A stretch of DNA of 64,000 nucleotides from Sporosarcina sp. Its GTDB lineage: Bacteria; Bacillota; Bacilli; Bacillales_A; Planococcaceae. Location of the stretch: contig JARIBI010000155.1 in assembly GCA_029257435.1 (NCBI GenBank), forward strand, positions 1 to 64,000. The letters run 5' to 3'. Made by a program: the position numbers and the translations under genes. Positions within the stretch are counted from its first letter, which is position 1; each line of letters opens with the position of its first letter. Positions 35,445-44,225 of the stretch are shown in pieces. The notes below the pieces were generated by a model. The model was not told where the DNA came from. It saw only the letters and a program-made list of their open reading frames with translations, and did no database searches.

Positions 35445-35867
35445 TTATTGGAATTGAGATTTGTAGTCGCCCAGACCTTCTTCGTCAAACTTTTCAACAG
35501 GAACAAAGCGGAGTGCCGCCGAATTAATGCAATAACGCGTCCCGGCTTCCCCAGGACCATCAGGGAAGACATGTCCTAAATGTGAATCTGCTGATTTGCT
35601 GCGTACTTCTGTTCTTCGCATTCCGTGTGTCGTATCGAAGTGCTCTGTGACTTCTTCTTTTTTAATAGGTTTCGTGAAACTTGGCCAGCCGCAACCTGCA
35701 TCATACTTATCTTTTGAACTGAACAGCGGCTCTCCAGATACGACGTCTACATAGATTCCATCTTCAAAATGGCTGTCAAATTCATTGCGGAATGGAGGTT
35801 CAGTTCCGTGTTCCTGCGTTACGTGATACTGCATTTCGGTTAATCGATTTTTCAAATCCTCTTTCAT
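35445..35867 (-). CDS. msrB: Peptide methionine-R-sulfoxide reductase
   Basis: 140 residues. Catalytic Cys113 in [11 protein letters not shown], resolving-type Cys59 in GCGWPSF, and the substrate-binding His residues are all in place. The two CxxC zinc motifs of some MsrB proteins are absent, giving the zinc-free form. It reduces the R epimer of methionine sulfoxide. It overlaps msrA by four bases, so the two are coupled and together repair both epimers. Confidence 0.95.
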   Translation of the reverse strand: MKEDLKNRLTEMQYHVTQEHGTEPPFRNEFDSHFEDGIYVDVVSGEPLFSSKDKYDAGCGWPSFTKPIKKEEVTEHFDTTHGMRRTEVRSKSADSHLGHVFPDGPGEAGTRYCINSAALRFVPVEKFDEEGLGDYKSQFQ

Positions 35868-36391
35868 GATTGCTCACTCCAATTCTCTGATTTAAATCGT
35901 TCCCTGCCAGACCCGACTGAATAGCGTTTATAATGTCCTGGGTTTTTTTTATAATAATCTTGATGCCCTTCTTCTGCTAAATAAAACGGTTTAGCAGGTA
36001 AAATTTCTGTCGCAATTGATTTTGTGAATTTTCTTGACTTTTCCAGTTCAAGCCTTGATTGTTCAGCTTCTTTCTGCTGCTCGGGTGAATGATAAAAAAT
36101 CGCGGTCTGATAAGACTCTCCTCGATCGAAAAACTGTCCGCCGCTGTCGGTAGGGTCAATCTGGCGCCAGAAGATATTCAATAGTTCCTGATATGAAATG
36201 ACTTTGTCGTCAAATTCAATTTGAACCGCTTCCCGATGGCCTGTTGTTTCTGAACAGACGAGTTCATAAGATGGGTTCGGCACGTCGCCGCCAGTATAGC
36301 CGGAGACAACTGAATGGACGCCATCGTACTTATCAAAAGGTTTCACCATACACCAAAAACAACCGCCTGCAAAAGTTGCATATTGTTTCAT
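35864..36391 (-). CDS. msrA: Peptide methionine-S-sulfoxide reductase
   Basis: 175 residues with the active-site GCFWC (Cys11 and Cys14) and the conserved YTGG and [11 protein letters not shown] segments. The start at 36391 gives the usual [14 protein letters not shown], with GGAG 11 bases upstream; an ATG at 36400 is possible. It reduces methionine-S-sulfoxide residues in oxidised proteins. It lies 15 bases after ypmS and overlaps msrB. Confidence 0.95.
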   Translation of the reverse strand: MKQYATFAGGCFWCMVKPFDKYDGVHSVVSGYTGGDVPNPSYELVCSETTGHREAVQIEFDDKVISYQELLNIFWRQIDPTDSGGQFFDRGESYQTAIFYHSPEQQKEAEQSRLELEKSRKFTKSIATEILPAKPFYLAEEGHQDYYKKNPGHYKRYSVGSGRERFKSENWSEQS

Positions 36392-36406
36392 GACGTACAT
36401 CACTCC

Positions 36407-36985
36407 TTATTTTTTGAGGATGGATACTTCGAGTAAGATTTCATCCTTTTCTAGGTTGAACGATTTTGCTCGGACCGATACATCCTTTGCAACAGGTACT
36501 TTTGATAAATCGATAAAAAGCTCTTCCTCTTTTGGCCGGACAATCATCCATGAAGGCAATTTCACTGAATCACGTAAAACCTTTAGTACGGTTGATGGAG
36601 GAATGTTTAATTGACCTAATTCCATGGATGACTGTTTTAAGATCAAGTTCCCGTCTTTTTGCACAATAGGATCGAAATGCATAACTACAGGCAATGTAAA
36701 GGAAAAAACCGTTAACTCGGAGTACAGGATTACGTCGTCTTTAACTTTCATTTGTACCGGAAGTTTCTCGCCTTTCATCGCTTCCCGAATATACGTATTC
36801 GCGATCCCTTCAAAATCTTTTTTTGTTGTACGGACTGTCAGGAGATTGACATCCCCGTCTTCAATCACTTCTGTTGAAGGTAACGGCTCTGAGGTTCCTG
36901 TTGAACCTAGTAAAAAGAGAACACCTGCAAATCCTGCTGCTACCATTCCTGATAAAGTGAAAAAAGCGATTTTCCATCGGTTCAA
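36407..36985 (-). CDS. ypmS: YpmS family protein
   Basis: 192 residues. A single N-terminal membrane helix (about 6-28) and an extracytoplasmic beta-rich domain without known motif, of the DUF2140/YpmS family. Function unknown. It follows ypmR by 11 bases, and the ypmR-ypmS-msr order is kept from B. subtilis, suggesting a shared envelope or lipid-related role. A ribosome site (GGAGATG) precedes the ATG. Confidence 0.85.
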   Translation of the reverse strand: MNRWKIAFFTLSGMVAAGFAGVLFLLGSTGTSEPLPSTEVIEDGDVNLLTVRTTKKDFEGIANTYIREAMKGEKLPVQMKVKDDVILYSELTVFSFTLPVVMHFDPIVQKDGNLILKQSSMELGQLNIPPSTVLKVLRDSVKLPSWMIVRPKEEELFIDLSKVPVAKDVSVRAKSFNLEKDEILLEVSILKK

Positions 36986-36996
36986 GCAATCATCTC

Positions 36997-37815
36997 CTAC
37001 CTGTCCATTTCCCCTTGGAACAGTTCTGGCAAACCAAACTCCTCCAAGTATTTTACATAACGTTCTTCCATCAGCGCATACCCTTGAGCATTCGGATGGA
37101 AAAAGTCCGTATGATAGACAATATTTGTATTTTCTTCAAATAAATCTGCTACTGGAACGAAACAGCTGTTTCCGTCCAATTCAATCCTGTTCTCGATGAC
37201 TACATTCCAATCATCAATAATCTCGTCAAACTCTTTTACTTCATCCGTTATTAATAAGATTGGATTGTACAATCCGGACATCACGATTGGGGCATCTGGA
37301 TTAAGTGCACGAATTGTTCCAAAAATCTCATCCAGCCGCTTTTCATAGCCGTCCATTTCTTTATAAAACGGTTTTGTTTTCAGTTTGAACAAATTGGCTT
37401 TTAATACTTTCATAATATCATTGCCGCCAATAGTTATAAAAATCACATCTGCATCTTTAATGGACGCCTGAATATCAGCTTCTTTCAGCTGCATTGCCAA
37501 CTGATCACTTCGACGGCCGCGTTTTGCCAAGTTTTCCGTTTCTACAAAAGAAATTCCTTCCCATTCAGTCAGGTCAGAAGCTACCCGTTCAAAATAACCG
37601 CCCTTTTTCTCTTCGTCGCCCACACCTTGAGTCAAGGAATCTCCCAATCCAACTACGTGAATAGACCTCGGCACAAAGTTAGTTGGAATATCCCAATTCG
37701 CAAACTCGACGTTTCGTCTTTCAGTAAAAGGTTCCGCATTATTTTTGAACACCTGATCACACCCCGTTAGCACCAATGAGAAGGCAAGTAATAATATCCA
37801 TGCTCTTCTTCTCAT
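36997..37815 (-). CDS. ypmR: SGNH/GDSL-type lipoprotein hydrolase, YpmR
   Basis: 272 residues. Lipoprotein signal MRRRAWILLLAFSLVLTGC, lipid attachment at Cys19. The SGNH blocks are present: GLGDSLTQG (catalytic Ser, about 58-66), GGND, and the DxxH block DFFHPNAQG (about 240-250). It should hydrolyse an ester bond outside the membrane; substrate unknown. It is the first gene of the ypmR-ypmS-msrA-msrB-yozE run. Confidence 0.88.
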   Translation of the reverse strand: MRRRAWILLLAFSLVLTGCDQVFKNNAEPFTERRNVEFANWDIPTNFVPRSIHVVGLGDSLTQGVGDEEKKGGYFERVASDLTEWEGISFVETENLAKRGRRSDQLAMQLKEADIQASIKDADVIFITIGGNDIMKVLKANLFKLKTKPFYKEMDGYEKRLDEIFGTIRALNPDAPIVMSGLYNPILLITDEVKEFDEIIDDWNVVIENRIELDGNSCFVPVADLFEENTNIVYHTDFFHPNAQGYALMEERYVKYLEEFGLPELFQGEMDR

Positions 37816-37878
37816 TTTTTAAATTTCCTCATTTCCTATGATTTGTCGGATTCATGAACAACTAATAATTTTAAGGTC

Positions 37879-38718
37879 TTATTCAGTGTAGTACATAAAC
37901 CCGATTGCACCTGCGCCAGTATGTGTACTGACTACTGGTGAAGTGAAAGAAAATCGGATATCTTTAAATCCGCTTTCTTCTATAAGGCGCATCAATGGTT
38001 CTGCCATAGCTAATCCTTGTGCGTGAGAAATACCTACACCTTTTACTATTTTCCCCGCTGTATCTTCTTTAAACGAGGCAAAAAGTTGTGCTGCGACTTG
38101 TTTATGACTTCTTGCTTTTCCAACAGGAGTGTAAACACCGTCTTGAAGAGACGCGATGGGTTTAATGTTAAGTAAAGATCCGATGATCGCTTTTCCTTTA
38201 CCAATCCTTCCGCCTTTTACAAGATTATCTAATTTATCAACAACTACGAACAGCATTGTTTTAGCCCGCACTTCGTTCAAGTGCTGAACAATTTCATTCA
38301 TCGTTTTGCCTTGTTGAGCTAACTTAGCTGCTTCAAGCACTTGAAATGAAAGAGCGTGAGAAATGTAACGCGAATCGATCACTGTAACGGAAGTGTCCGT
38401 CATCTCAGCTGCTGCTTCTGCTGATTTCACCGTACCGCTCATTCCGCCTGTCATGTGGATTGAAATCACTTCGCTTCCGTCTTTACCAAGTTCATTATAT
38501 AACTCGGTAAATGTACCGGATGAAGGTTGGGAGCTTTTAGGCAGCTCATCTGAAGCCGCCATTTTTTCCAAAAACTCCAATGGTTTAATATCGATTTGGT
38601 CTTGGAAGACGTCTCCGTCAATATGTATCGACAATGGAACAACCTGGATTCCATATTTCCTGATTTCTTCTTCTGTTAAATCTGCCGTTGAATCGGTCAC
38701 GACTTTAATTTTGTTCAT
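37879..38718 (-). CDS. DegV family fatty acid-binding protein
   Basis: 279 residues, starting KVVTDSTADL, with the DegV fold: NQD-like QDQIDIKP, TSQPSSGTF near residue 70 (fatty acid carboxylate site) and HMTGGMSGT. Proteins of this family bind fatty acids and, as FakB, present them to the kinase FakA for phosphorylation. No fakA is seen in the window. ATG preceded by AGGAGAG. Divergent from yplQ. Confidence 0.92.
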   Translation of the reverse strand: MNKIKVVTDSTADLTEEEIRKYGIQVVPLSIHIDGDVFQDQIDIKPLEFLEKMAASDELPKSSQPSSGTFTELYNELGKDGSEVISIHMTGGMSGTVKSAEAAAEMTDTSVTVIDSRYISHALSFQVLEAAKLAQQGKTMNEIVQHLNEVRAKTMLFVVVDKLDNLVKGGRIGKGKAIIGSLLNIKPIASLQDGVYTPVGKARSHKQVAAQLFASFKEDTAGKIVKGVGISHAQGLAMAEPLMRLIEESGFKDIRFSFTSPVVSTHTGAGAIGFMYYTE

Positions 38719-38790
38719 TACATTCTCTCCTCTGTCAGTGGTAACTGTGTTTCTATTTTAGTATAATGTACGAAAAGGAGGCACTTGCCA

Positions 38791-39426
38791 ATGGAAAGCG
38801 CGTTTGACTATAAAACCCGCAAAGAGGAACGGTGGAATGCCATAACTCATGGCATTGGAGTACTGTTAAGTATTCCAGCACTTGTTTTCCTCATTTTAAA
38901 AGGGGTTCAGCAAGGCAATACCCTTGCGCTCGTCAGTTATATTATATTCGGTGTGTCGATGATATTGTTGTATACGATGAGTACACTTTTGCATAGCTTA
39001 CCTGAAAAGTTCAAGAAACTTTTTTCGATATTCGATCACTCAGCAATCTACTTTTTAATCGCAGGTACGTATACCCCATTCGTACTCCTAGCGATCGGCG
39101 GTAGTTTTGGCTGGACATTATTCAGTATCGTATGGGGGCTGGCTATTTTTGGAACCTTGTTTAAAGTGTTCTTCATCCACCGTTTTGAAGTCGTATCCCT
39201 CATTCTCTATATCGTGATGGGATGGCTGATCATTATTGCGATAAAACCATTATACGCGACACTTACTGGAACTGGTATTGCGCTGCTCGTTGCGGGCGGT
39301 GTGTTGTATACTCTTGGTGCTTTAGTGTATGCATGGCGCAGTCTCCCATACAACCATGCAATTTGGCATCTTTTCGTTTTAGCTGGGAGCGCTTCCATGT
39401 ATTTCAGTATTTTGTTCTTTGTATAG
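38791..39426 (+). CDS. yplQ: Hemolysin III / PAQR-type membrane protein, YplQ
   Basis: 211 residues with seven predicted helices. The PAQR zinc-binding pattern is present: the first His/Glu group near EERWNAITHG, STLLHSLP in the second helix, FDHSAIY and the final HAIWHLFVL. Members of this family are called hemolysin III but are probably membrane hydrolases. The ATG at 38791 has AAAGGAGG nine bases upstream; a TTG at 38785 is possible. Terminator at 39433-39460. Confidence 0.85.
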   Translation: MESAFDYKTRKEERWNAITHGIGVLLSIPALVFLILKGVQQGNTLALVSYIIFGVSMILLYTMSTLLHSLPEKFKKLFSIFDHSAIYFLIAGTYTPFVLLAIGGSFGWTLFSIVWGLAIFGTLFKVFFIHRFEVVSLILYIVMGWLIIIAIKPLYATLTGTGIALLVAGGVLYTLGALVYAWRSLPYNHAIWHLFVLAGSASMYFSILFFV

Positions 39427-39432
39427 GTATGT

Positions 39433-39460
39433 AAGGCAGCCATAATTGGCTGCCTTTTTT
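39433..39460 (+). terminator. Terminator of yplQ
   Basis: AAGGCAGCC/GGCTGCCTT stem, six-base loop, then a run of six Ts. Confidence 0.85.
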
Positions 39461-39948
39461 CATGCTGCTGTTTCGCGTTCGTAAATGTGATAGGCGTAAG
39501 CGAGACCGTCTTCTGTGCGGTGGTCTTTAGATTCTGAGATAAGTTTCCACCCCATACTGTATGGAGGGAAGAAAGTGTCTCCTTCATAGGTACGGCGAAT
39601 GATTGTCGTGTAGAGACGATCAGCGTAAGGCATAGCCATTTCAAAAATTTGAGCACCGCCAATTATCATGACTTCTTCTGCATAGCTTTCAGCACGAACA
39701 ATGGCTTCTTCTAATGAATGAACAATGACGACGCCTTCAGCTTGGTAGTTCCTGTCACGAGTCAAAATAATATTAAGACGTCCCGGCAACGGTTTGCCAA
39801 TGGATTCAAATGTTTTTCTGCCCATGATGATGCCTTTCCCCATCGTCTTTTCTTTAAAATACTTTAGTTCCTCCGGGATATGCCAAGGCATTTTATTGTC
39901 CACTCCGATGACTCGGTTTTCATCGTGCGCTGCTAATAATGAAATCAT
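39460..39948 (-). CDS. dfrA: Dihydrofolate reductase
   Basis: 162 residues, a standard chromosomal type. IGVDNKMPWHIPEELKYFK (about 14-32) holds the substrate site with catalytic Glu near 27, GRKTFESIGKPLPGR (about 45-59) binds NADPH, and GGAQIFE lies near residue 98. It regenerates tetrahydrofolate used up by ThyA, whose gene is directly upstream (gap 15 bases), giving a thyA-dfrA operon. AAGGAGGAT precedes the ATG. Confidence 0.96.
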   Translation of the reverse strand: MISLLAAHDENRVIGVDNKMPWHIPEELKYFKEKTMGKGIIMGRKTFESIGKPLPGRLNIILTRDRNYQAEGVVIVHSLEEAIVRAESYAEEVMIIGGAQIFEMAMPYADRLYTTIIRRTYEGDTFFPPYSMGWKLISESKDHRTEDGLAYAYHIYERETAA

Positions 39949-39963
39949 AAGTATCCTCCTTAG

Positions 39964-40920
39964 TTAAACAGCAATCGGTGCTTTAATTTTCGGATGCGGA
40001 TTGTAATTCGTTAAGACAATATCAGATGTCGACAAATCGAATATCGATTTCCCTTCCATATTGACACTAATTGTTGGTAATTCACGAGGTTCTCGAGTCA
40101 ATTGCTCTTTTACTTGATTGACATGATTAGAATAAATATGAGCATCCCCTAATGTGTGGATAAATTCTCCTGGAACCAAGCCTGTCTCAAGAGCAATTAA
40201 ATGAATGAGCAAAGCATAGGATGCAATGTTAAATGGAACCCCAATGAAGATATCTGCGCTTCGTTGATAGAGCTGGCACGATAGTTTACCATCTGCTACA
40301 TAAAACTGGAACAGTGCATGGCAGGGCGGCAGCGCCATATCTTCAATTTCTGATGGATTCCAAGCGGTTACGATATGTCTCCTTGAATCGGGATTGCTTT
40401 TCAGTCCGTCGATCAGCTGGGCAATTTGGTCAATCGGCTGCCTTCCTGTTTCAGTCGCGTCGGTTCCAAAGCTTCGCCATTGTTTCCCGTATACGGGTCC
40501 TAGGTCGCCATACGTTTCTGCAAATGCATCATCTTCTGCAATTCGTTTTTTAAAGTGTTCCATTTCAACTTTATACTGAACACGGAATTCTTCGTCCACG
40601 GGTGCACGTCTTCCGAAATCCGTCATATCAGGTCCCGTATACTCTTCACTGTTTACCCATTTTTCAAACGCCCACTCGTCCCAAATTGGGTTGTTTTCTT
40701 CCACCAATGTGCGGACGTTTGTATCCCCTTTTAAAAACCAGAGAAGCTCTGAGACAATTAAACGAAAAGCTGTCTTTTTAGTCGTCATTAAAGGGAACCC
40801 CTTTTGTAAGTCGTAACGCATCTGGTAGCCGAATACACTTAATGTGCCCGTTCCAGTGCGATCCCCTTTTTGAATTCCTGTATCTAATACATGCTGGCAA
40901 AGATCTAAATATTGTTTCAT
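39964..40920 (-). CDS. thyA: Thymidylate synthase
   Basis: 318 residues, the longer variant found in some Bacillales and lactobacilli, with an insertion after residue 80 compared with the E. coli type of 264. Catalytic Cys in [11 protein letters not shown] (about 198-208), the folate-binding [17 protein letters not shown] and the C-terminal [10 protein letters not shown] are all intact. It converts dUMP to dTMP using methylene-tetrahydrofolate. AGGAGGGCTGTACC precedes the ATG; the promoter lies within the next 60 bases. Confidence 0.96.
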   Translation of the reverse strand: MKQYLDLCQHVLDTGIQKGDRTGTGTLSVFGYQMRYDLQKGFPLMTTKKTAFRLIVSELLWFLKGDTNVRTLVEENNPIWDEWAFEKWVNSEEYTGPDMTDFGRRAPVDEEFRVQYKVEMEHFKKRIAEDDAFAETYGDLGPVYGKQWRSFGTDATETGRQPIDQIAQLIDGLKSNPDSRRHIVTAWNPSEIEDMALPPCHALFQFYVADGKLSCQLYQRSADIFIGVPFNIASYALLIHLIALETGLVPGEFIHTLGDAHIYSNHVNQVKEQLTREPRELPTISVNMEGKSIFDLSTSDIVLTNYNPHPKIKAPIAV

Positions 40921-40996
40921 GGTACAGCCCTCCTGTTACTCTCTAGTCTTACTATACCAAGTGAAGGTTACCTATTACAAATTTCAAAAAGTCAAC

Positions 40997-41038
40997 AAAA
41001 AACCACCAAGACAGCTGTCAGGACAGCCACTTCGGTGG
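40997..41038 (-). terminator. Terminator of ypjP, overlapping its 3' end
   Basis: Two stacked stems (CCACC/GGTGG and GCTGTC/GACAGC) followed by a run of six Ts on the minus strand; the hairpin starts within the last codons of ypjP. Confidence 0.7.
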
Positions 41039-41614
41039 AGTGTTTTTAGACCAGAAGACATCTCCTAGCGTATGATGCGCTTGGTAATCGTCTTCCGCCA
41101 GATGGTAATGGAAGTTAAAGAAGTATCCATCTTGCGGCCGTTTCTCTGTTCTGACATGAAAAAGAAGCAAGTTTTTATCTGCATCGACATCTTTAATGTT
41201 AAATATTTTTTCAGAGGTTCCGCCAGATGGACGCTCTGAAATGGCCAATTTACGATTCAATTGCACGTGTTCACCAATCTTTTCACGAATGACTTGTTCG
41301 ATTTGAGGAAAAATCACTTCGTCGAACTCATCTTCAATAACAGGGCCGATTTTTGATCCAAACTTTGTGAATGCGAGGCTGCGGGCACCATTTACAAGCT
41401 CTTCTTCAGTAAGTATCTCTTCAGAAGTACTAATTCTAGTAAAATACGGATCATCGAAATGAACGGCATACTGCGTTGTATGCTGAGGCTGTTCAGCTTC
41501 TTTTACATCTTCTTTGTCATGAAGAGCCGACCAGATTTCGTGACTTGGAGAAATGACTCCGAATGTCACAAAAGCGACTGATATAATCATCAATTGCTGT
41601 AACCATTTTTTCAT
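41018..41614 (-). CDS. ypjP: YpjP-like protein
   Basis: 198 residues. An N-terminal signal sequence or membrane anchor (about 4-25, ISVAFVTFGVIS) followed by an extracytoplasmic domain ending FHYHLAEDDYQAHHTLGDVFWSKNTPPKWLS, highly typical of YpjP, including the conserved HYHLxED and W near the end. The family is restricted to Bacillales and has no known role. Position next to thyA-dfrA is conserved with B. subtilis. Plausible ribosome site GTGATGAAAT. Confidence 0.8.
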   Translation of the reverse strand: MKKWLQQLMIISVAFVTFGVISPSHEIWSALHDKEDVKEAEQPQHTTQYAVHFDDPYFTRISTSEEILTEEELVNGARSLAFTKFGSKIGPVIEDEFDEVIFPQIEQVIREKIGEHVQLNRKLAISERPSGGTSEKIFNIKDVDADKNLLLFHVRTEKRPQDGYFFNFHYHLAEDDYQAHHTLGDVFWSKNTPPKWLS

Positions 41615-41755
41615 ATTTCATCACCTGCACTTATGTATTTTAAAAGAACCGCTTTCTGAACAGTACGAAAAATAACCGAAAAGGTTCCCTCTTTTCTAAT
41701 TTCATTGTACAATAAACTTTAGAGTACGTGTATGTTTTTTAAGGAGGTTACTCAG

Positions 41756-41833
41756 ATGGATGTTCAATTAATCGCCGGTATCGGCATGCTGGTATTCGTC
41801 CTATACTTAAGCTCACTCAATTTCACGCATTAA
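41756..41833 (+). CDS. Small membrane peptide, 25 residues
   Basis: An ATG preceded by a textbook AAGGAGG at seven-to-eight-base spacing opens a 25-codon frame: a polar MDVQ start, one hydrophobic helix (about residues 5-18) and a short tail ending SLNFTH. A bidirectional terminator follows six bases after the stop. The sequence has all the marks of a translated single-helix peptide. It lies between convergent ypiP and divergent ypjP. Function unknown. Confidence 0.65.
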   Translation: MDVQLIAGIGMLVFVLYLSSLNFTH

Positions 41834-41838
41834 TTCAC

Positions 41839-41882
41839 AAAACGCCAATCGGTTTCTTTCGAGACCGATTGGCGTTTTATTT
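41839..41882. terminator. Bidirectional terminator (small peptide gene and ypiP)
   Basis: 15-bp perfect stem AAAACGCCAATCGGT/ACCGATTGGCGTTTT with a 10-base loop. Confidence 0.85.
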
Positions 41883-42659
41883 TTCTATAAACCCAAAATG
41901 GAACTTAGTATTAGGTCTTATAAGCTGTGTAAAGTTGAATTCTTCGAAGACCTTATCGCTAAAATGGGCTTTTACTACAACTCGTTTTTTAGCTACACGT
42001 TTTGCCTCCGCCACCCACTCTTCTGTCAAACTCCCATGAACCCCTGCTTGCCGAAGTGGAGCAAAGCTAGTTGACTCGGATATCGTTTGAGAAAACATAG
42101 GATCTAAGTAAACAACATCCCACGACTGATCAGGTAACCTCGATAAAAATGAGCAAGCCGAGTCCTGGATGACCGAAATTCTGCGCATCGCATCCCGCAG
42201 CTCTGTAAATTTAGGTTCAAATTGTGACAATCCTGTTGCAGTAATGAAAGCAACATCGGGATCGGCCTCAATTCCTAAAACTTCACCAGAAAGCCCCGCT
42301 GCAAAAGAAGCGACAATACTATCTGTCGCTAAACCAAGTGTGCAATCCAAAAATGAGCTGCCCGGTTCCAATTGACAAGCGTCAATGAGTGAATCCGATT
42401 CCCCTTTCATCAATCGCTTCACACGAAAAGATGCAGTATCCGGATGAAAGAAAAAAGGCTCACTCATTTCCTGTCTGAACAATTCATAGCGTTCTTTTCC
42501 CGCTACTAGGAGATCGCTGGAATAGGTTGTCATGATGTTATTCACAGAACGTTTGCTACGTGGAATTATTGAGTAACCGAGTGCTTGGTGTGCAGCATGT
42601 GCACGAGCTTCGGTTACCTCATCCGGTCGGCCGGCAGTTGTAATGAGGACGCGACTCAT
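41877..42659 (-). CDS. ypiP: YpiP-like class I SAM-dependent methyltransferase
   Basis: 260 residues. The SAM-binding core is visible: FLDCTLGLATDSIVAS (motif I, about 106-121), EADPDVAF (about 134-141) and VVYLDPMF (motif IV, about 180-187), with DPMF recalling RsmJ-type rRNA methyltransferases. The exact target is not known. It overlaps brxA by four bases, so the two are coupled; the pair is conserved in Bacillales. Confidence 0.85.
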   Translation of the reverse strand: MSRVLITTAGRPDEVTEARAHAAHQALGYSIIPRSKRSVNNIMTTYSSDLLVAGKERYELFRQEMSEPFFFHPDTASFRVKRLMKGESDSLIDACQLEPGSSFLDCTLGLATDSIVASFAAGLSGEVLGIEADPDVAFITATGLSQFEPKFTELRDAMRRISVIQDSACSFLSRLPDQSWDVVYLDPMFSQTISESTSFAPLRQAGVHGSLTEEWVAEAKRVAKKRVVVKAHFSDKVFEEFNFTQLIRPNTKFHFGFIEK

Positions 42660-43093
42660 GCTGTAGTGACTTGGTTTAAGGCACCTGCCAGGTGGTCTCT
42701 TACTTGTTCCATTTCAAATCCTTCGATTTGCTCTCGAGGTATGAAGTATGCAAGCTCTCCATTTTTTATAATTGCAATGGACGGTGAGCTCGGTGGTACT
42801 TCAGAAAAATAAGAACGCATTTTTGCAGTCGCTTCTTTTTCTTGGCCTGCAAATACGGTAAACAAGTGGTCGGGCTTCTGATCCGCTTGACTGAGTGCTT
42901 CACGTACAGCAGGTCTGGCGAGCCCAGCAGCACACCCGCAAACTGAATTGATCACTACGAGTGCAGTACCCATATGATCTTCCATCACAGAGGTAACATC
43001 GTCTTCTGTAAGCAGTTCCGTAAAACCGCTTGCCACTAACTCTTTTCGCATTGGTTGAACAATTCCTTGCATGTATTCTTCATAAGCATTCAT
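42656..43093 (-). CDS. brxA: Bacilliredoxin BrxA/BrxB family (YphP-like)
   Basis: 145 residues of the DUF1094/bacilliredoxin fold with the active-site CGC motif at Cys52 and Cys54 (SVCGCAAG). It removes bacillithiol from S-bacillithiolated proteins after oxidative stress, which implies bacillithiol in this organism. The start has TAGGGGGC upstream. The brxA versus brxB assignment is by similarity to YphP and by position next to ypiP. Confidence 0.85.
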   Translation of the reverse strand: MNAYEEYMQGIVQPMRKELVASGFTELLTEDDVTSVMEDHMGTALVVINSVCGCAAGLARPAVREALSQADQKPDHLFTVFAGQEKEATAKMRSYFSEVPPSSPSIAIIKNGELAYFIPREQIEGFEMEQVRDHLAGALNQVTTA

Positions 43094-43252
43094 TGTAAAT
43101 AGCCCCCTAATAGGTATTGGTGTTCTATTTCATACACCGTCTTTCTTATTCTACATGGAAAACATCCGAATGAAAACGAACGGCGTTTGAAACCAGAATT
43201 GCGTCATCCTGTGATACACTACATACAGACTTTACACGCAAGGAGAATTTTC

Positions 43253-43906
43253 ATGGATATCAAACACCAGCAACTTAATGATTATTATTACAAACGATTC
43301 ACTCAACGAGATTTTGACGAAAAAGATGTACTCGGATTTTTAACGGCAGCAGGGAATAATCCCCAGTTTGAAGTTTTGTATGCACTAAAGGAACTTGCAA
43401 CTTCCCGTGATACAGAAGCCAGTTCAGTCAAACCCTATTTTGACCGTGCCCAAGAAATTATTAGCCGGCTAGGTTCAGGCGGAAAAAAAGAGAAGATCGA
43501 ACTTTTATACTCATTCAAAGAAATCCGCAATGGACTGAACCTATACTTTACAGAACATGGATTCGAGAAGTTGCCGATTGGAACAATTAGTGATTTGCTG
43601 TTGTGTTTCATATCACTTTTACAAGGAATACAGATTCATAGCGGTAAAAACCGTCGCGTAGCAGGTAGTTTATGCTTTGGAGCATCTCATAAAGAGCTTC
43701 TTCTGATGGGCACCATTAAGACAACTGTACGCGGTCGCTCCGTACCTGTTACATTTCCAATACTAACTGTAATGAACGAGTATGAAAAAATTCAAAAACA
43801 AGATGACTTGGATAGTCCATACCTATTTGAAACAACCGTTGCAGAAATCGTCACGAATGAAGGAAGCCTAGTTGTGACCTTCCCGGAAATACCTTCCCAA
43901 TTGTAA
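43253..43906 (+). CDS. Hypothetical protein, 217 residues
   Basis: A soluble mostly helical N-terminal half (YYYKRFTQRDFDEKDVL) and a more beta-rich C-terminal half (TIKTTVRGRSVPVTFPILTVMNEYEKIQ). No motif, signal peptide or membrane helix. The ATG at 43253 is set by AAGGAGAATTTTC; the open frame starts at 43187 without a site. Monocistronic with its own promoter region and terminator at 43905-43947. Family not recognised. Confidence 0.7.
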   Translation: MDIKHQQLNDYYYKRFTQRDFDEKDVLGFLTAAGNNPQFEVLYALKELATSRDTEASSVKPYFDRAQEIISRLGSGGKKEKIELLYSFKEIRNGLNLYFTEHGFEKLPIGTISDLLLCFISLLQGIQIHSGKNRRVAGSLCFGASHKELLLMGTIKTTVRGRSVPVTFPILTVMNEYEKIQKQDDLDSPYLFETTVAEIVTNEGSLVVTFPEIPSQL

Positions 43907-43947
43907 AAAACAGCGCCCCTTGAATTTAATCAGAGGGCGCTGTTTTT
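43905..43947. terminator. Bidirectional terminator ending the metal-transport operon
   Basis: AAAAACAGCGCCC pairs with GGGCGCTGTTTTT; it serves the plus gene at 43253 and the minus operon that ends at 43952. Confidence 0.85.
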
Positions 43948-43951
43948 ATAA

Positions 43952-44203
43952 TTAAGCGTTTGTGGCTTGCTGTTCAGCAATCAAATCTTCAAGACGTTCT
44001 TTTTGCTCCATCAATTCTTCGACTGAAGGCTGCGCCATCGATGAAAAACCGCTGAATCCTTGAGCCATGGAAGCAGCTTGCTGAGGAGCCTGCTGAATCA
44101 ATGATTTTAATTGGTCTCCATTTTGCTCATAAAGTCGATAACCGACTGCGCCTACTACTGTTCCTGATACGAATCCCATTAAAAAGTCTTTGTTCAATGC
44201 CAT
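43952..44203 (-). CDS. Short membrane-anchored PacL/YtxH-like protein
   Basis: 83 residues. One N-terminal membrane helix with small-residue packing (FLMGFVSGTVVGAVGYRLY, about 7-25), then an amphipathic Gln/Ala/Met-rich stretch and a Glu-rich tail predicted as coiled coil (VEELMEQKERLEDLIAEQQ). The layout resembles YtxH-like proteins and the PacL (DUF1490) scaffolds that accompany P-type ATPases such as CtpC in mycobacteria, but the metal-binding histidine tail of PacL is absent. It is the last gene of the operon, 22 bases after the HMA2 protein. The PacL comparison is an inference from architecture and context. Confidence 0.65.
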   Translation of the reverse strand: MALNKDFLMGFVSGTVVGAVGYRLYEQNGDQLKSLIQQAPQQAASMAQGFSGFSSMAQPSVEELMEQKERLEDLIAEQQATNA

Positions 44204-44225
44204 AATTGTTTCCTCCTCAATCTAA

